Assembly: GCA_037157565.1 (NCBI GenBank)
Contig: JAZHRO010000002.1
Span: 75,380,001 to 75,444,000 of the forward strand
Direction of reading: 5' to 3'
From: Thalassia testudinum
Lineage: Eukaryota > Streptophyta > Magnoliopsida > Alismatales > Hydrocharitaceae
DNA: 64,000 bases
The position numbers and the translations under genes were made by a program. Below, one piece after another: positions 45,206 to 57,199 of the stretch. The notes below the pieces were generated by a model. The model was not told where the DNA came from and made no database searches. It was given only the letters and a program-made list of their open reading frames with translations. Position 1 is the stretch's first letter. The number at the start of each line of letters is the position of its first letter.

Positions 45206-46918
45206 TCAGCCGAGCGGAAAATGGGATGGAGAGGGAGTGGTCAAATCAGTGGAGTTTTGTAGAACAAGCACCTTGATCAAGAGCCTGGTTGGCCCAACCA
45301 GGTGCTTGTTCAGATCAATGGGCTGATGATTGAGCCCAAACCCAATCAATCTAGTGGGTTGATAAATGTAGATCAAGAGATGTGGAGACCACCATATACT
45401 ATGGTGCTCGAAATGATGTGGAAGTGTGAATTCAGGATTTGGCTGAGTCGAATCAACCTGGTCAGAGTAAGGACCCGTAAAGTAATCAGTGGATAATGCG
45501 AAAACCCTACAAGAGTGATCAGCGAATGATGGAGCATGATTTATGATCTGATCAATGTCCGAAACCCGATCAAGATGTGTAAGCGAATCATCTGCAATCG
45601 GCTCAGTAAAAGGGGAATCAGAATAGAAATTGAGTCCGGTTGCAGATCGAGGTTGAAAATGGGTTTTGATAGGTTTTGTATATGTGGAGGAGGTGGCTTC
45701 AATATGAATTGTGTATGAGGGCTCTTCTAGAAAGGAGTTACAGGTGGTTTCATTTAGAGAGTCCTCATCGTAGCTATCAAATTCAAAAGTGAATGCCTGA
45801 AGAGTGTTTATAGGATGAGGGAAATCTGAGTCAAGAAAAGATTCGAACTCTGGGTTGCAGTCACTCCGCATTTTCTGGTTTTGATTCCTAAGGATAGAAA
45901 AGAAATGGTTCCATCACATTGGAACCTGAATTTAAATTAGTGATCTCAGGATCAGGGACCTCGAAGTTGGAGTCGGGGACTAAATCATGTGAGTTGAGGT
46001 CGTAGATTGGCTCGTCGTATTCAGGAAACATAGGTTCTCTGAAATCATGGTAAGATTCAAAATTATTGGAGATATTGCGAAAATCAAGTTCTGAATGAGA
46101 TTCGAGATCAGGGATTCCACCACAGAGTAAATCACATGATGTAGACTTAGCATCCTAACTAGGGTCTAGCCTATATGTATATTCTGAGCTTAAAAAGGTG
46201 TTCTTATTTGGTCTTAGACTCAAGTTCTAGGCTTGTAGGAAAGACCCAATCAAACCCCCACTGCTCCAACTCCTGTATCGTAGATTGGCGTGACTTCCGA
46301 AAAATTGATCTGTATCCCTGAGGATGTTGGAGAGGGATATTCATCAAACAAAGGTCCGGAATCATACTCTTCGTTGGAATTTTGGTCTTCATCATACGGG
46401 GCCTCGTAATCTTCCCAATAAGTTTCAAGTCCAGATTCTAGGCTTAGGATGTGGGTTGAATTACTAGAATATAGGTCAGAATTACCTTCGAGGGTCACCT
46501 TATCAGAATAAGGGGCGGGATTTACTTCCTCGAGAGGTTCGATTTTAATCTCATCATTGCAGGAGTCTCAGAATTCTATGCTTGGTGACCCTGGATTTTG
46601 GTTTTCTAGGGCTAGCTGAAAATCGTGTTCTCCTACAATTGGGACTTCCCAACCTAATTCAAGATCAGGCATGTTATTTTCCATCTGGGTTGGGAATCCA
46701 CAACAACCTTGTGCCTCAAACCCGAGATTTGGGAAATCAGATTGATCCTCAATACTATTCCAAGATGGTTCATTATTTATTTGGGGTATGTACGGGTATT
46801 GCTGATCGATAACTTGTTTCAATAATCTTATCATCTCTTCCCATTTTTCAAGATCATCTTGGTGTTGTTCCCAAAGTACAGGATTTGTCATGCATTGAAG
46901 GTATTCAAAGTTATGCAA
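45206..46918 (-). pseudogene. Acidic ORF of non-autonomous gypsy family (element 5 copy)
   Basis: A single minus-strand frame of about 571 codons, open in 46918-46568, 46498-46250 and 45871-45206. The segments are in one frame, so only stop codons break it, not frameshifts. N-terminal text (HQDDLEKWEEMIRLLKQ) is helix-like; the middle is very acidic (YWEDYEAPYDEDQNSNEEYD); the C-terminus is rich in Ser, Thr, His and Pro. Homologous to the 33039-33950 frame and of the same type as 3477-5255 and 16823-18209. No gag, pol or env signature was recognised, and no signal peptide or membrane segment is evident. Confidence 0.7.
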
Positions 46919-48337
46919 TTTTTCTATTTCAATGTATTCTATTATGAGAATGTCTCAAGTTGATCCTTTTGTGGCTTTTGTCAATAACACTTGGGCACAG
47001 TTTATGATGAAGGTTATTGTTGTAGGTACATTGACCTGAATGTCTTCTACTGGTTTTGAGGTTTTGTATTCAATTTCATATAATTCAAGGGCATCCTCAA
47101 TCATCCTATCTCTCATGGATGTTTGTGACTCAGGTTTTTTGAATGGTAATCCTAAATAACCAGGTTGCATATTTGGATCAGATGGTGGAATCAGGATGCA
47201 GAATTAGAATTCAAATCTTAGACTGAAGTGTTCTGAATAGAGAATTCCACTGAAAATCTATGTGTGTGCTCTAAAGAGAAGGGATGAGGGACTGAATGTG
47301 TTTTTGACCCAATCAAGGCACCCAAAGATGTTTGGATGACTATGGAGGTTCGGGGCGGATGATACCCTTGGTTCGGAAAGTTGTCCACCTGAGAATTACC
47401 CAAGCAGTCAGAGAGGGAGAGTCCCGTAAAGACCCCTACATGGTAGAGCGTCCCCGCGGGTTACAGGGTTTTCCCCACCCGACCTCTCTTGTCACTGAGA
47501 TTCCAGTTAGACCAGAATGGGGACTTTGACCTCTTAAGTCTATCAGTTTTATGTCCTAGTTGGTGCCTTTGATTTCACTTGAATTAGCAGTTATTTTGAC
47601 TTGTGACTTAATTTGGAGGTTGGTTGGCCTACAATGTAGTCCAACTTCACCTGACCTACCCTAAAGATGGCAGAATGATTCTAGGTCAAGACCTAGAAAT
47701 CACCCTGATTTGACTCCCATGTTACTAGGTCCAAGGTTTTTAAGGTTCAAGTGATTTTAGAGCTTGATTTTAGGGTTTGTCTTTAATTAGATCCTTCCAA
47801 TCAAGGGCTTGGGTAGTACACAGATGCGGGTGGGTTTGTTTCCTTTTATGCAAGCACGTGTGAACTAGCACTCCAAAACCCTACTGTAGAAACCCTAATG
47901 TGGCTCTATTTCCAGTCTTCTTTGATTTTCACAAACGTTCTCCTTGGACTTCAAACAAGAAGTGAGTAGTCTGTAGAGATTTAGAAATTAAGTGTGATCC
48001 CTAATAGGCACAGGAATTTTGGGGTAGGATCTCAAGAAATCGCTTCAACTTCAATAGGATGTGAAAGAAATTTTGCAAATCAGGGAACTAGCCTTTTAAA
48101 TGATAATTACTATAAAAAGAAGGCCAATGATTCTTAATTTGATTGTTTCCTTTTTATCTTCCCAAGATTAGGAGGTTGATTAGGGAAGAATAGAAGATAC
48201 TTGCCCTGGAGTGGTTGATTTGCGTGGGAGATCTCCTCGTGGAATACCTCTCAAAATCATAATGAAACAAAAGAGGGAAAGTTAGTGTTCAACCATAATC
48301 AAAATAATGCAGAGACTAGTGGTGAATTGAGTGTTGC
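46919..48337 (-). other. Leader of element 5 between PBS and acidic ORF
   Basis: No gene recognised. The part next to the PBS (48170-48335) matches 220-395 of element 1. Confidence 0.6.
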
Positions 48338-48355
48338 TCCCCGGCAACGGCGCCA
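48338..48355 (-). other. Primer binding site, tRNA-Asp, perfect
   Basis: The minus strand reads TGGCGCCGTTGCCGGGGA, an exact complement of the plant tRNA-Asp 3' end, 3 nt inside the LTR. Confidence 0.92.
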
Positions 48356-48620
48356 AAATGTTTGTCGAAGCGAAATCGGGTTTTAAAATAATGCATCGTA
48401 GTATAGTTGAAATCGCTTTGAAAACAAATAAATTTTATTATTCGAAGTTTAAGTTCGAGGTCGAACACAGGGAGAAAATGGAATTCACGTACTAATCTCA
48501 ATAATAGATGCAATTTGAACACATAAAACTACTCAAAATATAATTCAGAATGTAAAGCATGAGTATATAGAGCATAAAAAGAAATGTAGCCACAAATAAT
48601 AGAGATCTGATGATAAATTG

Positions 48621-48646
48621 GACATCTGATTATAAAATCAGACATC
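48621..48646. repeat. Decayed GACGTC hairpin in LTR B
   Basis: Arms GACATCTGAT / ATCAGACATC around TATAAA: both CpGs of the LTR A version have become CpA, breaking the pairing. Confidence 0.85.
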
Positions 48647-48664
48647 TTATAAGTGAGGTGCTGC

Positions 48665-49115
48665 AGTATCTTCCTCTTATTTTTCCTTCTTCTGCCTTCT
48701 GGTTCATCTTCTTTCTTCTCTGCCTTTGATTCTCTCCTTTGTCGTTGGCTTCTTTCTTCTTCCTTCCTTCTTCTGTTCCTTCCTGCCTTGTCTTTCTCTT
48801 CCTTCTTTCTGCTCTGACCTTTTTCTTCTTCTCCCTTCTTCTGTAATTACTTCTTTCTCTTCTTTCTTTTCTGTTCTTCTTTCCTTCTTTCTTCTTTCTG
48901 TTCTGGCCCTTGTCTTCTTCTTTTTTTCTCCTGACTTTAGCTCCTCTTCAACCTTGCCTTCTCTTCAGCCGTGGCTCTCCTTCCTTAACTACTGTGGCAG
49001 CCACTCTTTCTTCCTTGTCTTCACCTTCGACTTCCTCTTTTTTTACTTTCCCTGTAAGAGCAAAACCTACACCTACCCTCCCCCATGAACTCTCTCTTTC
49101 TTTACTCTCTTAGGC
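48665..49115. repeat. Pyrimidine-rich tract in LTR B
   Basis: Shorter than the LTR A tract by deletion of internal units. Confidence 0.85.
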
Positions 49116-50253
49116 TCACTCTCTTAGAGCCCTCTCGGGTAAATGGGTCAGGTCAGCGCGCCTGGGACTAGGCCCACCAGTGTGCATGGTGGGCAAGGAG
49201 TGCACGGGTAGTTGGGTCGAGAACCAGGTTAGCATAGGCGTGAGTCATGGACAAGGCAGAGGGGATGAGTGGGACCTCACCCCGTATCAGGAGGCGCTAA
49301 GCCCCTGGCACTTTTTCAGCTTATATCACATCGCCCGATCTAAAACTTCCGTGGTGGGACTAAATGTCCCACCTTCCTCTTGCCCGCGCCTACAGCAGGT
49401 GTCACACGCAATTGCAGCAGATGCAGGGGCTTTGGCTTCCAATTGCTGGTTGGAGTTGTTCGCAAGGGAATCCACATGTTCTGGGAACCTGATGCCTGAA
49501 GCTTGGAGCCTGGAGTGAAGCTTTTGAGCTTCTTCAAGCCTGCTCTAATGGCGGCCGTGGTCCAAACCTGCACTCATGCAATACGGCCTTGCAGCCTCAT
49601 CAAAACACACAGGAAGCTTCGCTGTGGCACAACGAAGGTGTCTTGGTGGTTGGCGTGGCACGGGGCGATCTAGGCATGTGTGCTTAGGTCGCTCTGTGGC
49701 TGTGAAGATGGGTTTGTTCGGGGGATGTGTGTGGAGTGTGTGGCAGTCAATGGAAAGATGGATGATGATCAGTGGGATGTGGTGGAGCTTTTGAAGTTGT
49801 TGGCGAGGTGGGTGGATGTGTGGAGTGGCAGATGCACCTTGCCGGTGGTCTGCCAGAGGTGGAGAAGATGGCGGTGGTGTGCAAGCATTGAGGGATATTT
49901 TAGGAAATAAAGAGGGGGAATCAGGAAGAGGAGAGATGGGGGAAGTACCTGACCTAGTTTAAGGATGAAGGGGGAAGGGATGGCAGATGGCTCGTATCTG
50001 TCGCAGCCAGAGACGAAGGTCCCAGTAGGAGGGGGATGGTGACGACGAGAGGGAGGCAAGCGCATGTGCAGGTATGGCGTGACGTGGACGAAAGAGGCAA
50101 AGGGAACTCTGCCACTAGTATTGTGGCAAAGCAATGAGAGGAGGAGATAGAGGTTGTTGGAGCTCACCGGGAGTTTGTCCAGAGGAGAAGAGAGGAAATT
50201 AGGGGTTATCTCCTACCAAACCAATTTGGGGATCTGCGGACGGATTAGGGCAT

Positions 50254-50263
50254 CCTTTTATAA
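50254..50263 (-). promoter_or_regulatory. LTR B TATA box
   Basis: TTATAAAAGG on the minus strand. Transcription would start about 30 bp further left and read through a long R-U5 to 48359. Confidence 0.6.
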
Positions 50264-50879
50264 CCCCTGGTGGAGGACCTTGTGCTTGGAAGGCAAGCTT
50301 CCAAGCATGGGCAAGGCACAGGAGTTGGAAGGTTGAAAATACCCAAATCTCTCATACATTCACATGAGAGATTGGGTAGGATTTGGAGCTCAAGATTGGG
50401 TTTACATGAATGGGAATTTCTCAGAGAATCTCTATTTCAAATTTGAGAGGGATTCTCTAAGGAATCAAGGATATATTTCCCTTGAATCCTCATCGGAGTA
50501 GGATTCCTCTGCTAAAATGGTGGAGAGACCTAATTGTAAAGAACGACGAGGAAGCAAGGGGTGTCTGCAAGAGCTTTCAAAAGCTAGGGGTATAAATGTA
50601 ATTGGGTTGGACTGTTTTGCAAAGTAAGTCAAGGTGAACTTCCCTTAGGTCCAAATTTTGATACAAACCTAATTTAGAGATAAGGAATCCAATGGTGAAG
50701 TTGGATTATAAGTTTGACCACGTTTGACTGATAAATTTACACAAAAACCCAATTTAGGGTAAACATTTGATTGGGACCCTAATTCAGGTCAAAATAGGTT
50801 TTAAAGGCCACATTGAAGGTTATAAACCCTAGAGAATATTTATTTTTCGAACATGGGCATTAGACATAGTTAAGATGTC

Positions 50880-51785
50880 TGGGAAGTGTCCCAGACGTCT
50901 TGCCAGATGTCTGGAACCCTTTCCAGACGTCAGGTAATAAATTTTTTCGGCATACGGGTTCGCGTCTGCGCTCCTGCGCGCACAGACTGAACCCGCCGCC
51001 TTCGTCTTCTCCTTTTTCTCCCTCCCTGTAGACGACGTTGTTTCTTTTCTCTCTCTTCCCGTGCTGCCTTTAACTAGCGCTCCCCTCTCCCTCACCCTCA
51101 CTCCACCGTCTTCATCTTCTTCTCCCTGCGAGCGAGTGAGCGAGTGCGGCAACAGCGGCTGCAGCGAGTGTGTGGGAAGGAGGAGTTGTTGCGAGAGGAA
51201 GAGAAAGCCCGACCGCAAGGGTGAGAGCTCACCGGGGTAGCTAGAGCCGGTCGGCGGGAGAGTAGAGGGCGTGGGGTGTTGCGGAGGAGCTGCTACAGCT
51301 CGGGCAGCAGGCGGACGCGGCGCAGTGCAGCCGTTCATCGTGGGCAAAGAGCGAAAAGGGTCCCGATGCTGGGAAAATTTCCCAGAATCAGACGTCTGGA
51401 CTTACGTCCAGACGATGTAGAAGACGTCTGGAGGAAGGTCTAGACGTCTGACAGGTACAATATTTTCCTATCTTCTCCTTTTTACGCGTGTACGACCGTG
51501 CAGCCATCCGCCACGTTCTTCTGCGCCTCTTCGTGATGAGAGCGGGTGTGTGTGTACACAGGTTCTATTCGAGAGGGCGCGAGGGCTCGCCATCCCACAC
51601 GGATCAGACGTCTGGCCACAGTACTAGACGACGGAGAGGACCTCCAGATGTCCGGGGTGACAATCGGACGTCTGGGAACTAGGACCAGACGATCCAACAG
51701 GTTTCTGGATGTCTGAAGGACTGCACAGACCAAGGTATGACCTGATCAACCTTTTAAGACGTCTGCAAGAAGTTCCAGACGCCTG
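50880..51785. repeat. GACGTC palindrome cluster 5
   Basis: Sites at 50880-50945 and 51388-51785, for example CAGACGTCTTGC, TCAGACGTCTGG and AAGACGTCTGCA, in otherwise GC-rich sequence unlike the Sirevirus LTR. Confidence 0.8.
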
Positions 51786-52068
51786 ATTTTGGGTAGATTT
51801 GTCATTTTTGGTCCGTTCGGAGTCTGTTTTCCATGTTTCAAGTTGCGTTCTTTCCAAATTTATTTCCTCTACCTATCTACAGTAATTGTATACTATTTTG
51901 AGAAACTCCTAGTGATGATCCTTGTGTTAGGACCCCGTTCCGTTGCGGCTCTAGGGGTTGCGGAGGCGCACGGGATTGCCAACCACGCCCCCAGTACTCC
52001 CGATTTTGCAGGTAGAGTGGCCCTTTAATTTATTTAACAAAAATTGTACAATTATGAAACAATTAATA

Positions 52069-52222
52069 GAGCCTAGGGCATTGCATGAACCCTAGGACTG
52101 AGAAATTAGATTGAATGATAGATCCTAGGGTATTGCATGAATCCAAGGACTGGAAAACTAGATTGAATGCTAGATCCTAGGGTACGGCATGAATCCTAGG
52201 ACTGGAAAACTAGTTGAATATA
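52069..52222. repeat. 52-bp tandem repeat, three copies
   Basis: Units start at 52069, 52121 and 52173 with [GA][AT]GCCTAGGG / GATCCTAGGG followed by ...GCATGAA.CC..GGACTG. Differences are mostly transitions. Confidence 0.85.
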
Positions 52223-53905
52223 TAAACATTGCAGTCTCGAAAAAGTGGAAAGGAAATGATAACTACCAGTAAATTGGTTAACAGTTTCCTGTTATGAATG
52301 AATAAATATGGTTGAGAACATGGGTTATATGAATATAAAGCTGGAACAGTGAAACCTAAATTGGCTAAGTTAAAAGAGCATAAACCCCACGGGGAATTAG
52401 GAGTAGAACTCCTGGAAAGGGAATGGAATAGAATTGGGGAAGTGATCTGGCCCTTGAGTACGGAGTACCAAGGAGACCAACTGTCCCCCCTGTTTAGTGC
52501 AGAGCAGAGCTAGCCGTCCTAGGGACCCGGGGTTAGGTCTGACCACTTTGTACCGACTTTTGGCCCTCATGTACACAGTATCGAGGAGAGCTACTAGTGT
52601 AGGGAGAACACTAGCTACCCCACGAGCCCCGGGGTTCTGCTAGCCCTCCTACACCGACTTGTTAGGCCCACTAGGCAAACCAGGGTAGTCAGGCGAGGGT
52701 GCGCGGACTGTGGAGGGGCAAGACCCCTGTTTGGTTACTGTGGAGGGGCTAGACCCCTGTTACTGAGAGGGCTCTGCCCTATACTGGTTCTGTGCTGTGC
52801 TTTGGGCTCACCCGTTAACGGAAACAACTGACCGTGTGCAAGTGCGGGGTAGCTACTCGTGCGTTTATCGCACGTGCCGTAGTCACCATTACATTTGTTA
52901 GCGACCTTGGGGTGGTTGACTGAGGGTAGGACCACCATGGGGGACTCTCCCAGCCAAAAGAGCACCACGTGTTACTTCTACTTTTCGGAAAAGACTGCAA
53001 TCAAGATCGTTCCTACGAGGAACATTCAAGATCAAGAGAAGGACCTGAGAAATAAATCAACAGCGAATAAATGGAAAAATATAAATAAAGAAAGTAAAAA
53101 TATAACAGCTACTGTACACTCTACTGCTTCTTTTAGCTTTTAGTTGCCACTCTACTCAGCGTTTCGCTGACGTGTCACCCTTGTTACCTTTTCAAGACCA
53201 GGTGTTGAGCAGCCAGAGTCAGCAGCTGTAGAGGGCGCTGGGCTTAGTAGAGCCCAGTAGTATTACTTGTAGTACCTTCTGTACTTTTGTTTCCACTGTA
53301 GTGAGTAGTTTTTTGTTACTCCCTGTACTCTCTTTATTGTAAGCTTCATGTTATGTACATGTTTATTTCTCTTCTGTTGTGGTGGTGTATACTGTAGTAT
53401 TTCCTTTCTTTACTGGTGTATTTTGTTACTGCTAGTTATATACATGGTGAATGTGGTTTATTTTACTGCTCTTTTGGTTACTTTCTCGTTGGACGACTGG
53501 GTCTTGGGATCAGGCGGGTCGGTCCGATTCTCGTGTCTCGTAAGGATTCAGGAAATCAGGTCGTTACATTTTTCCATGAATTTTAGAGCGTTTAGGTGAA
53601 TTTTATCTTGACTAGATCCTTGTTAAATTAAGTGGATCTATTTTAGGGTTAAAAGAAATCATTTAATTCCTAGATTTTACATGAATCCTTTTCTGTTTGA
53701 ATCAATCCCACTTTTTATCTTATTTAGACCATTGTGTTTAGCCCATGAGAAATCCCGTTGTTGCACTGAAATAGTAAAATTACAATTTTACCCTTTATTT
53801 CTTACTTTTCTCTCAAATTGGTTATTCCTTGAGTTAGGACCTCTATTTGGTTATGTAGGAGCTTTTATTCTCTTTTCTAGGTCAAAATGAGCTAGTTAGG
53901 GCTCA

Positions 53906-53922
53906 TGATGGTGTTCCCATCA
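53906..53922 (-). repeat. LTR-start hairpin, LTR B
   Basis: TGATGGGAACACCATCA on the minus strand, as in LTR A. Confidence 0.85.
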
Positions 53923-53927
53923 CTAAT
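53923..53927. repeat. Target site duplication, right (CTAAT)
   Basis: Pairs with 34908-34912. Confidence 0.9.
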
Positions 53928-56900
53928 CAAATGATATAAACAAAAGCATGTCAAACCTTAATTGAAATGACCAAACATTCACTGTGGCCATCAAACATGC
54001 TTTAAACCCTTACATGGATGCTCCTTCCATGGCTAGGAGCTCTTAGCTTACCAACACCATTAAACCAAGGTTGCAATGATCTCTATGTAACTAACTTAAA
54101 TCTGCAAACAGAACTGAGTCAAAGGTCCTTACCATACACTTGACTGGATAGTTTGAAGCTCTTCGTCAATTACTCTTTTACTTTTCATGCTATTGCACAT
54201 ACTATTGCCCCTTTCCCTCCACATGGCTTGTTGATTGGCTAAGGGTCCCAACATTCAGTATCTCGTGGTTAACTAGCTCAATTCCTTCTCACTATCACCT
54301 TATGTTCATCGCACACCCTATTGGCTCATCAAAGGGCATTGCAAAGCATCGCTATAAATAATGGGATCATTGACACTATTTCTGGACTCAGCTTGTCAAT
54401 GCCACTTGTCGATGTCTCCATACTTACATATTATTTCATTGAGGCTTGGTGTAGAGCACCATAGAAATTTCATCACTTCTTCCTTTTCCATTCCTTCAAA
54501 CAATCGCTACCCTCCATCGTTGCAACAAGCTCTACCAATTCGTTAGAGGATATTATCAGAGAATGTAGTGACCTTAAGCACTCTCTTCCTCAATGACCCA
54601 ATTCCCTCGACCAAAATCTCTTCTACTCTCCCTTACCTTGTGACCACCCTGGGCTTTTATAGCCCCACATCCATCCATAAAGTCCACCCTCTGACTGATT
54701 GAGACTGGAAGTGCCAACAATGTGTATACTTGATTGTATTCAAACATGGGCTCCATTGAGCGTTTCAAAGTTTAGACATCTAACTCCCTTCCTTAGTCAT
54801 CTAAATGATCATATGGGTGAACAATACCATGCTCTCCATTCATTTGCATCCCACAAAGGTTTACATGCTTAACTAAACTCTTTAATGTGTCTAGAAAAAG
54901 TATGGACATGCTCCTTTATTCAGAACTTAGTCTTTTTTTATCTTTTCTCCCCTTTTTCAATCTTCCCCCTTACATTATAGATAGCCACTATATTTAGCTC
55001 AAGGGAAGGATTCAAATGATGGCCAAATATCAACAGAGTTTAACTCAACACATACAAGGATTTAGACAATGTCAATGATTTGGTCTTGGGCATGAAATGC
55101 TAGTTGTTGCCTTAAGATCTGAATGGATACCAATAGAGAATTGTTGGTTAATTATAAAGTTACTTCATCAATGGTTTGATTACTCGTCATTATACTGCCA
55201 TGTGACACATCTTCCATGATTTTAGAGATTACATGTAAACACATTTACTGAGAATGCCCTTCCTACTCGAATTATGGGCCATCGAGTGATACCATAAATA
55301 ATTAATTCCTTTAGTAGCCAAGAAGGCACATGGAGTACGTTGGAATTCCCTTGCATTCAAAACCATATAATGTGCATCCAAGAGACCTGAATCGCACTCA
55401 AAACATAGCACCTTTCATGGTGTGACCATGGTTCATGTAATTCTTCTAATTTAGTTTTGAGGACTCTTGATGGTAGTTCATTCAAACCATCCAAAAGCTG
55501 AGGAGGCATCAAGTGCACTAATTAGTCCATGCTTCAATGAACTTCTAATTCCTTCTCCCCCTAAGCTTGCACATGCGTCAATCACATGATATTGGTAAAA
55601 CTTTCGCTTGTCAGTTTTCTTATGTCGTGTTTATTACGCAAAATAACTGGGGATGTAGTGATTTATTCTGCATTTGGTTAGCTTTATTCCGGTATGAGCT
55701 AATATCAGTGTTGGGCTATGAATTTCAACACTTGCAAATTGCATGTGGTAGGTGGAATTGGTGAATTCCAGCATTTTGTTTCGCTAAGTTAGCAGATGTA
55801 ATTTCATGTCATACTTCTCAATTAACTTTCTTTTTCTTATTCTACAAGTTTATTCCGCCTAATAGACATCTCATGTGGAATAAACCTTATTAATTCCTTG
55901 ATATGACTATCAATTCAACAAACACCTAGGAGAAATAAAAATCCTTAATTTTTTGCACCTCTTTACACTTCTTTTTGATCACTCCTAATTATTCTTCAAA
56001 CAAATGCCACCTTAAAAGAACATCTAAAACCTTGAATATTAATAGCTTTGTAATATTAATTACTCTTATCAAGTCTAAAGGAAAATCATACAGCTGTTGA
56101 AGTGCTACTCCAACCCTAGTATAATTTCCCTTTTTGAACTTGATTCTATCCATAATGAATTAGATTCATCTTTTCCCAAGTAGCTAAACATGATCAACTA
56201 AGGGATTGAGGAAGAAACATTAAATTATTTACCGACACAATGTGACATCATCAGTGAAAACTATTTGTGTTAATTCACTATGACTATTAGTCACACATAC
56301 TAGGCTGATGATATTGGAAGTTGACTAATTTCTCAAGATAAGGCCCTTGACGATAATTTCCTCCACTTGCTTCCTCGTTCTCCTACTGAAAAGGGTCTTA
56401 CTAATTGCTATATTGGGGCCTATTAAGATCTAAATGCCCTTAAATCTATGCCCTCAGATAAATTCTAGGAGTCAGATGGATTTAACATTTATCTTTTTTC
56501 TTATGTATTGGAAGCTGGCAAGGACGATTCTAGATACTATTTTTTTTTCTTTTTTTTTTCTTGTTTGGTTTTGGAACAACTTCTTTAGCAACTAATAAAT
56601 CTTTTTTTTCTAAATCTTATCACAAAATCGGGTTCTCAAAATTTTGAAAACTCCTGCTCTATCAGTCTTTATGACGTCTTATTATGTTATAATTAACAAT
56701 CTTGGCAGATGGACTAGCTTATGCCCTTTCTTTCTAAATTGAATTCCCTGGGCAATATGTAAAGACTTCTTCTACCAGCAGTTATATGCATTCTGGTCCT
56801 GTTAGGACACTGCATTTGGTCTATGCAATGTCACACGTGGGAGGCCTAAAACGAAATCCACATGTTGGAAGAATTCTTGTTGATGGATCTGAGATATACG

Positions 56901-56945
56901 ATATCATCGACTATCCGTAGCAACCCACTTCTCTTGGAGTTAGTC
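53928..56945. other. AT-rich DNA without recognised gene
   Basis: Right flank of element 5. No long open frame and no repeat shared with the rest of the window was noticed. A small perfect inverted repeat GTTTATTCC..GGAATAAAC lies at about 55848-55886. Low-complexity T runs at 56540-56565. It may be older intergenic DNA or decayed transposon. Confidence 0.5.
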
Positions 56946-57199
56946 AAGAAGTAAAGAAACGTATGTTGCAACATATTTAATAATGTGTATCCCTAGTTCA
57001 ACAAAATAAATCGGTGTATTTTAATCTTTCATCGAAATACACCGGTTAAAAATCAAAATTCACCAATTGAAAATCAAAATATGCCGATTGAAAATGAAAA
57101 CACATCGATGTATTTTAACTTTTCATCGGTGGAAAATGGGTTTCACTTATAAAGTGGAAAGTGGTTTTCACTTATAGGTTTTGGGTATAGGAATAATGA

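Larger units (their letters stand above)
50842..53567 (-). mobile_element. 2.7-kb insert in LTR B, probable solo LTR
   Basis: Absent from LTR A, where the flanking sequence is continuous. ATTT flanks both sides (50838-50841, 53568-53571), but a 5-bp TTTTT duplication is also possible in this T-rich target. The minus strand starts TGTAACGACCTGATTTCC, like chromovirus (Tekay/Del-type) LTRs; the other end lacks a clean CA. It contains palindrome cluster 5, a three-copy 52-bp tandem repeat (52069-52222) and a duplicated GTGGAGGGGC[AT]AGACCCCTG block (52709-52760). No coding frame recognised. Confidence 0.7.
34913..53922 (-). mobile_element. Gypsy element 5, complete non-autonomous, with nested insertions
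   Basis: A 19,010-bp unit with two LTRs (right one 5', left one 3'), a tRNA-Asp PBS (48338-48355), a purine tract adjoining the left LTR, and perfect CTAAT target duplications. Removing the nested Sirevirus (38291-43908) and the LTR insert (50842-53567) leaves about 10.7 kb. The only long internal frame is the decayed acidic ORF at 45206-46918; no gag, protease, RT, RNase H or integrase is seen. It therefore fits a large retrotransposon derivative that depends on gag and pol from a relative. Its leader is homologous to that of element 1. Confidence 0.9.
48359..53922 (-). repeat. 5' LTR of element 5 (LTR B), interrupted
   Basis: Colinear with LTR A from TGTTTGTCG to CCATCA, but split by 2.7 kb of foreign sequence at 50842-53567; without it the LTR is about 2.84 kb. 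Confidence 0.9.

Noticed and set aside
45206..46918. Interpretation of the acidic ORF as a retroelement env-like gene
   Set aside because: No signal peptide, transmembrane segment or cysteine pattern is visible in any of the four copies.
50829..51347. 172-aa minus-strand open frame in the LTR B insert
   Set aside because: Composition follows the GC-rich sequence, it crosses the insert edge, and no domain or conserved text is visible.
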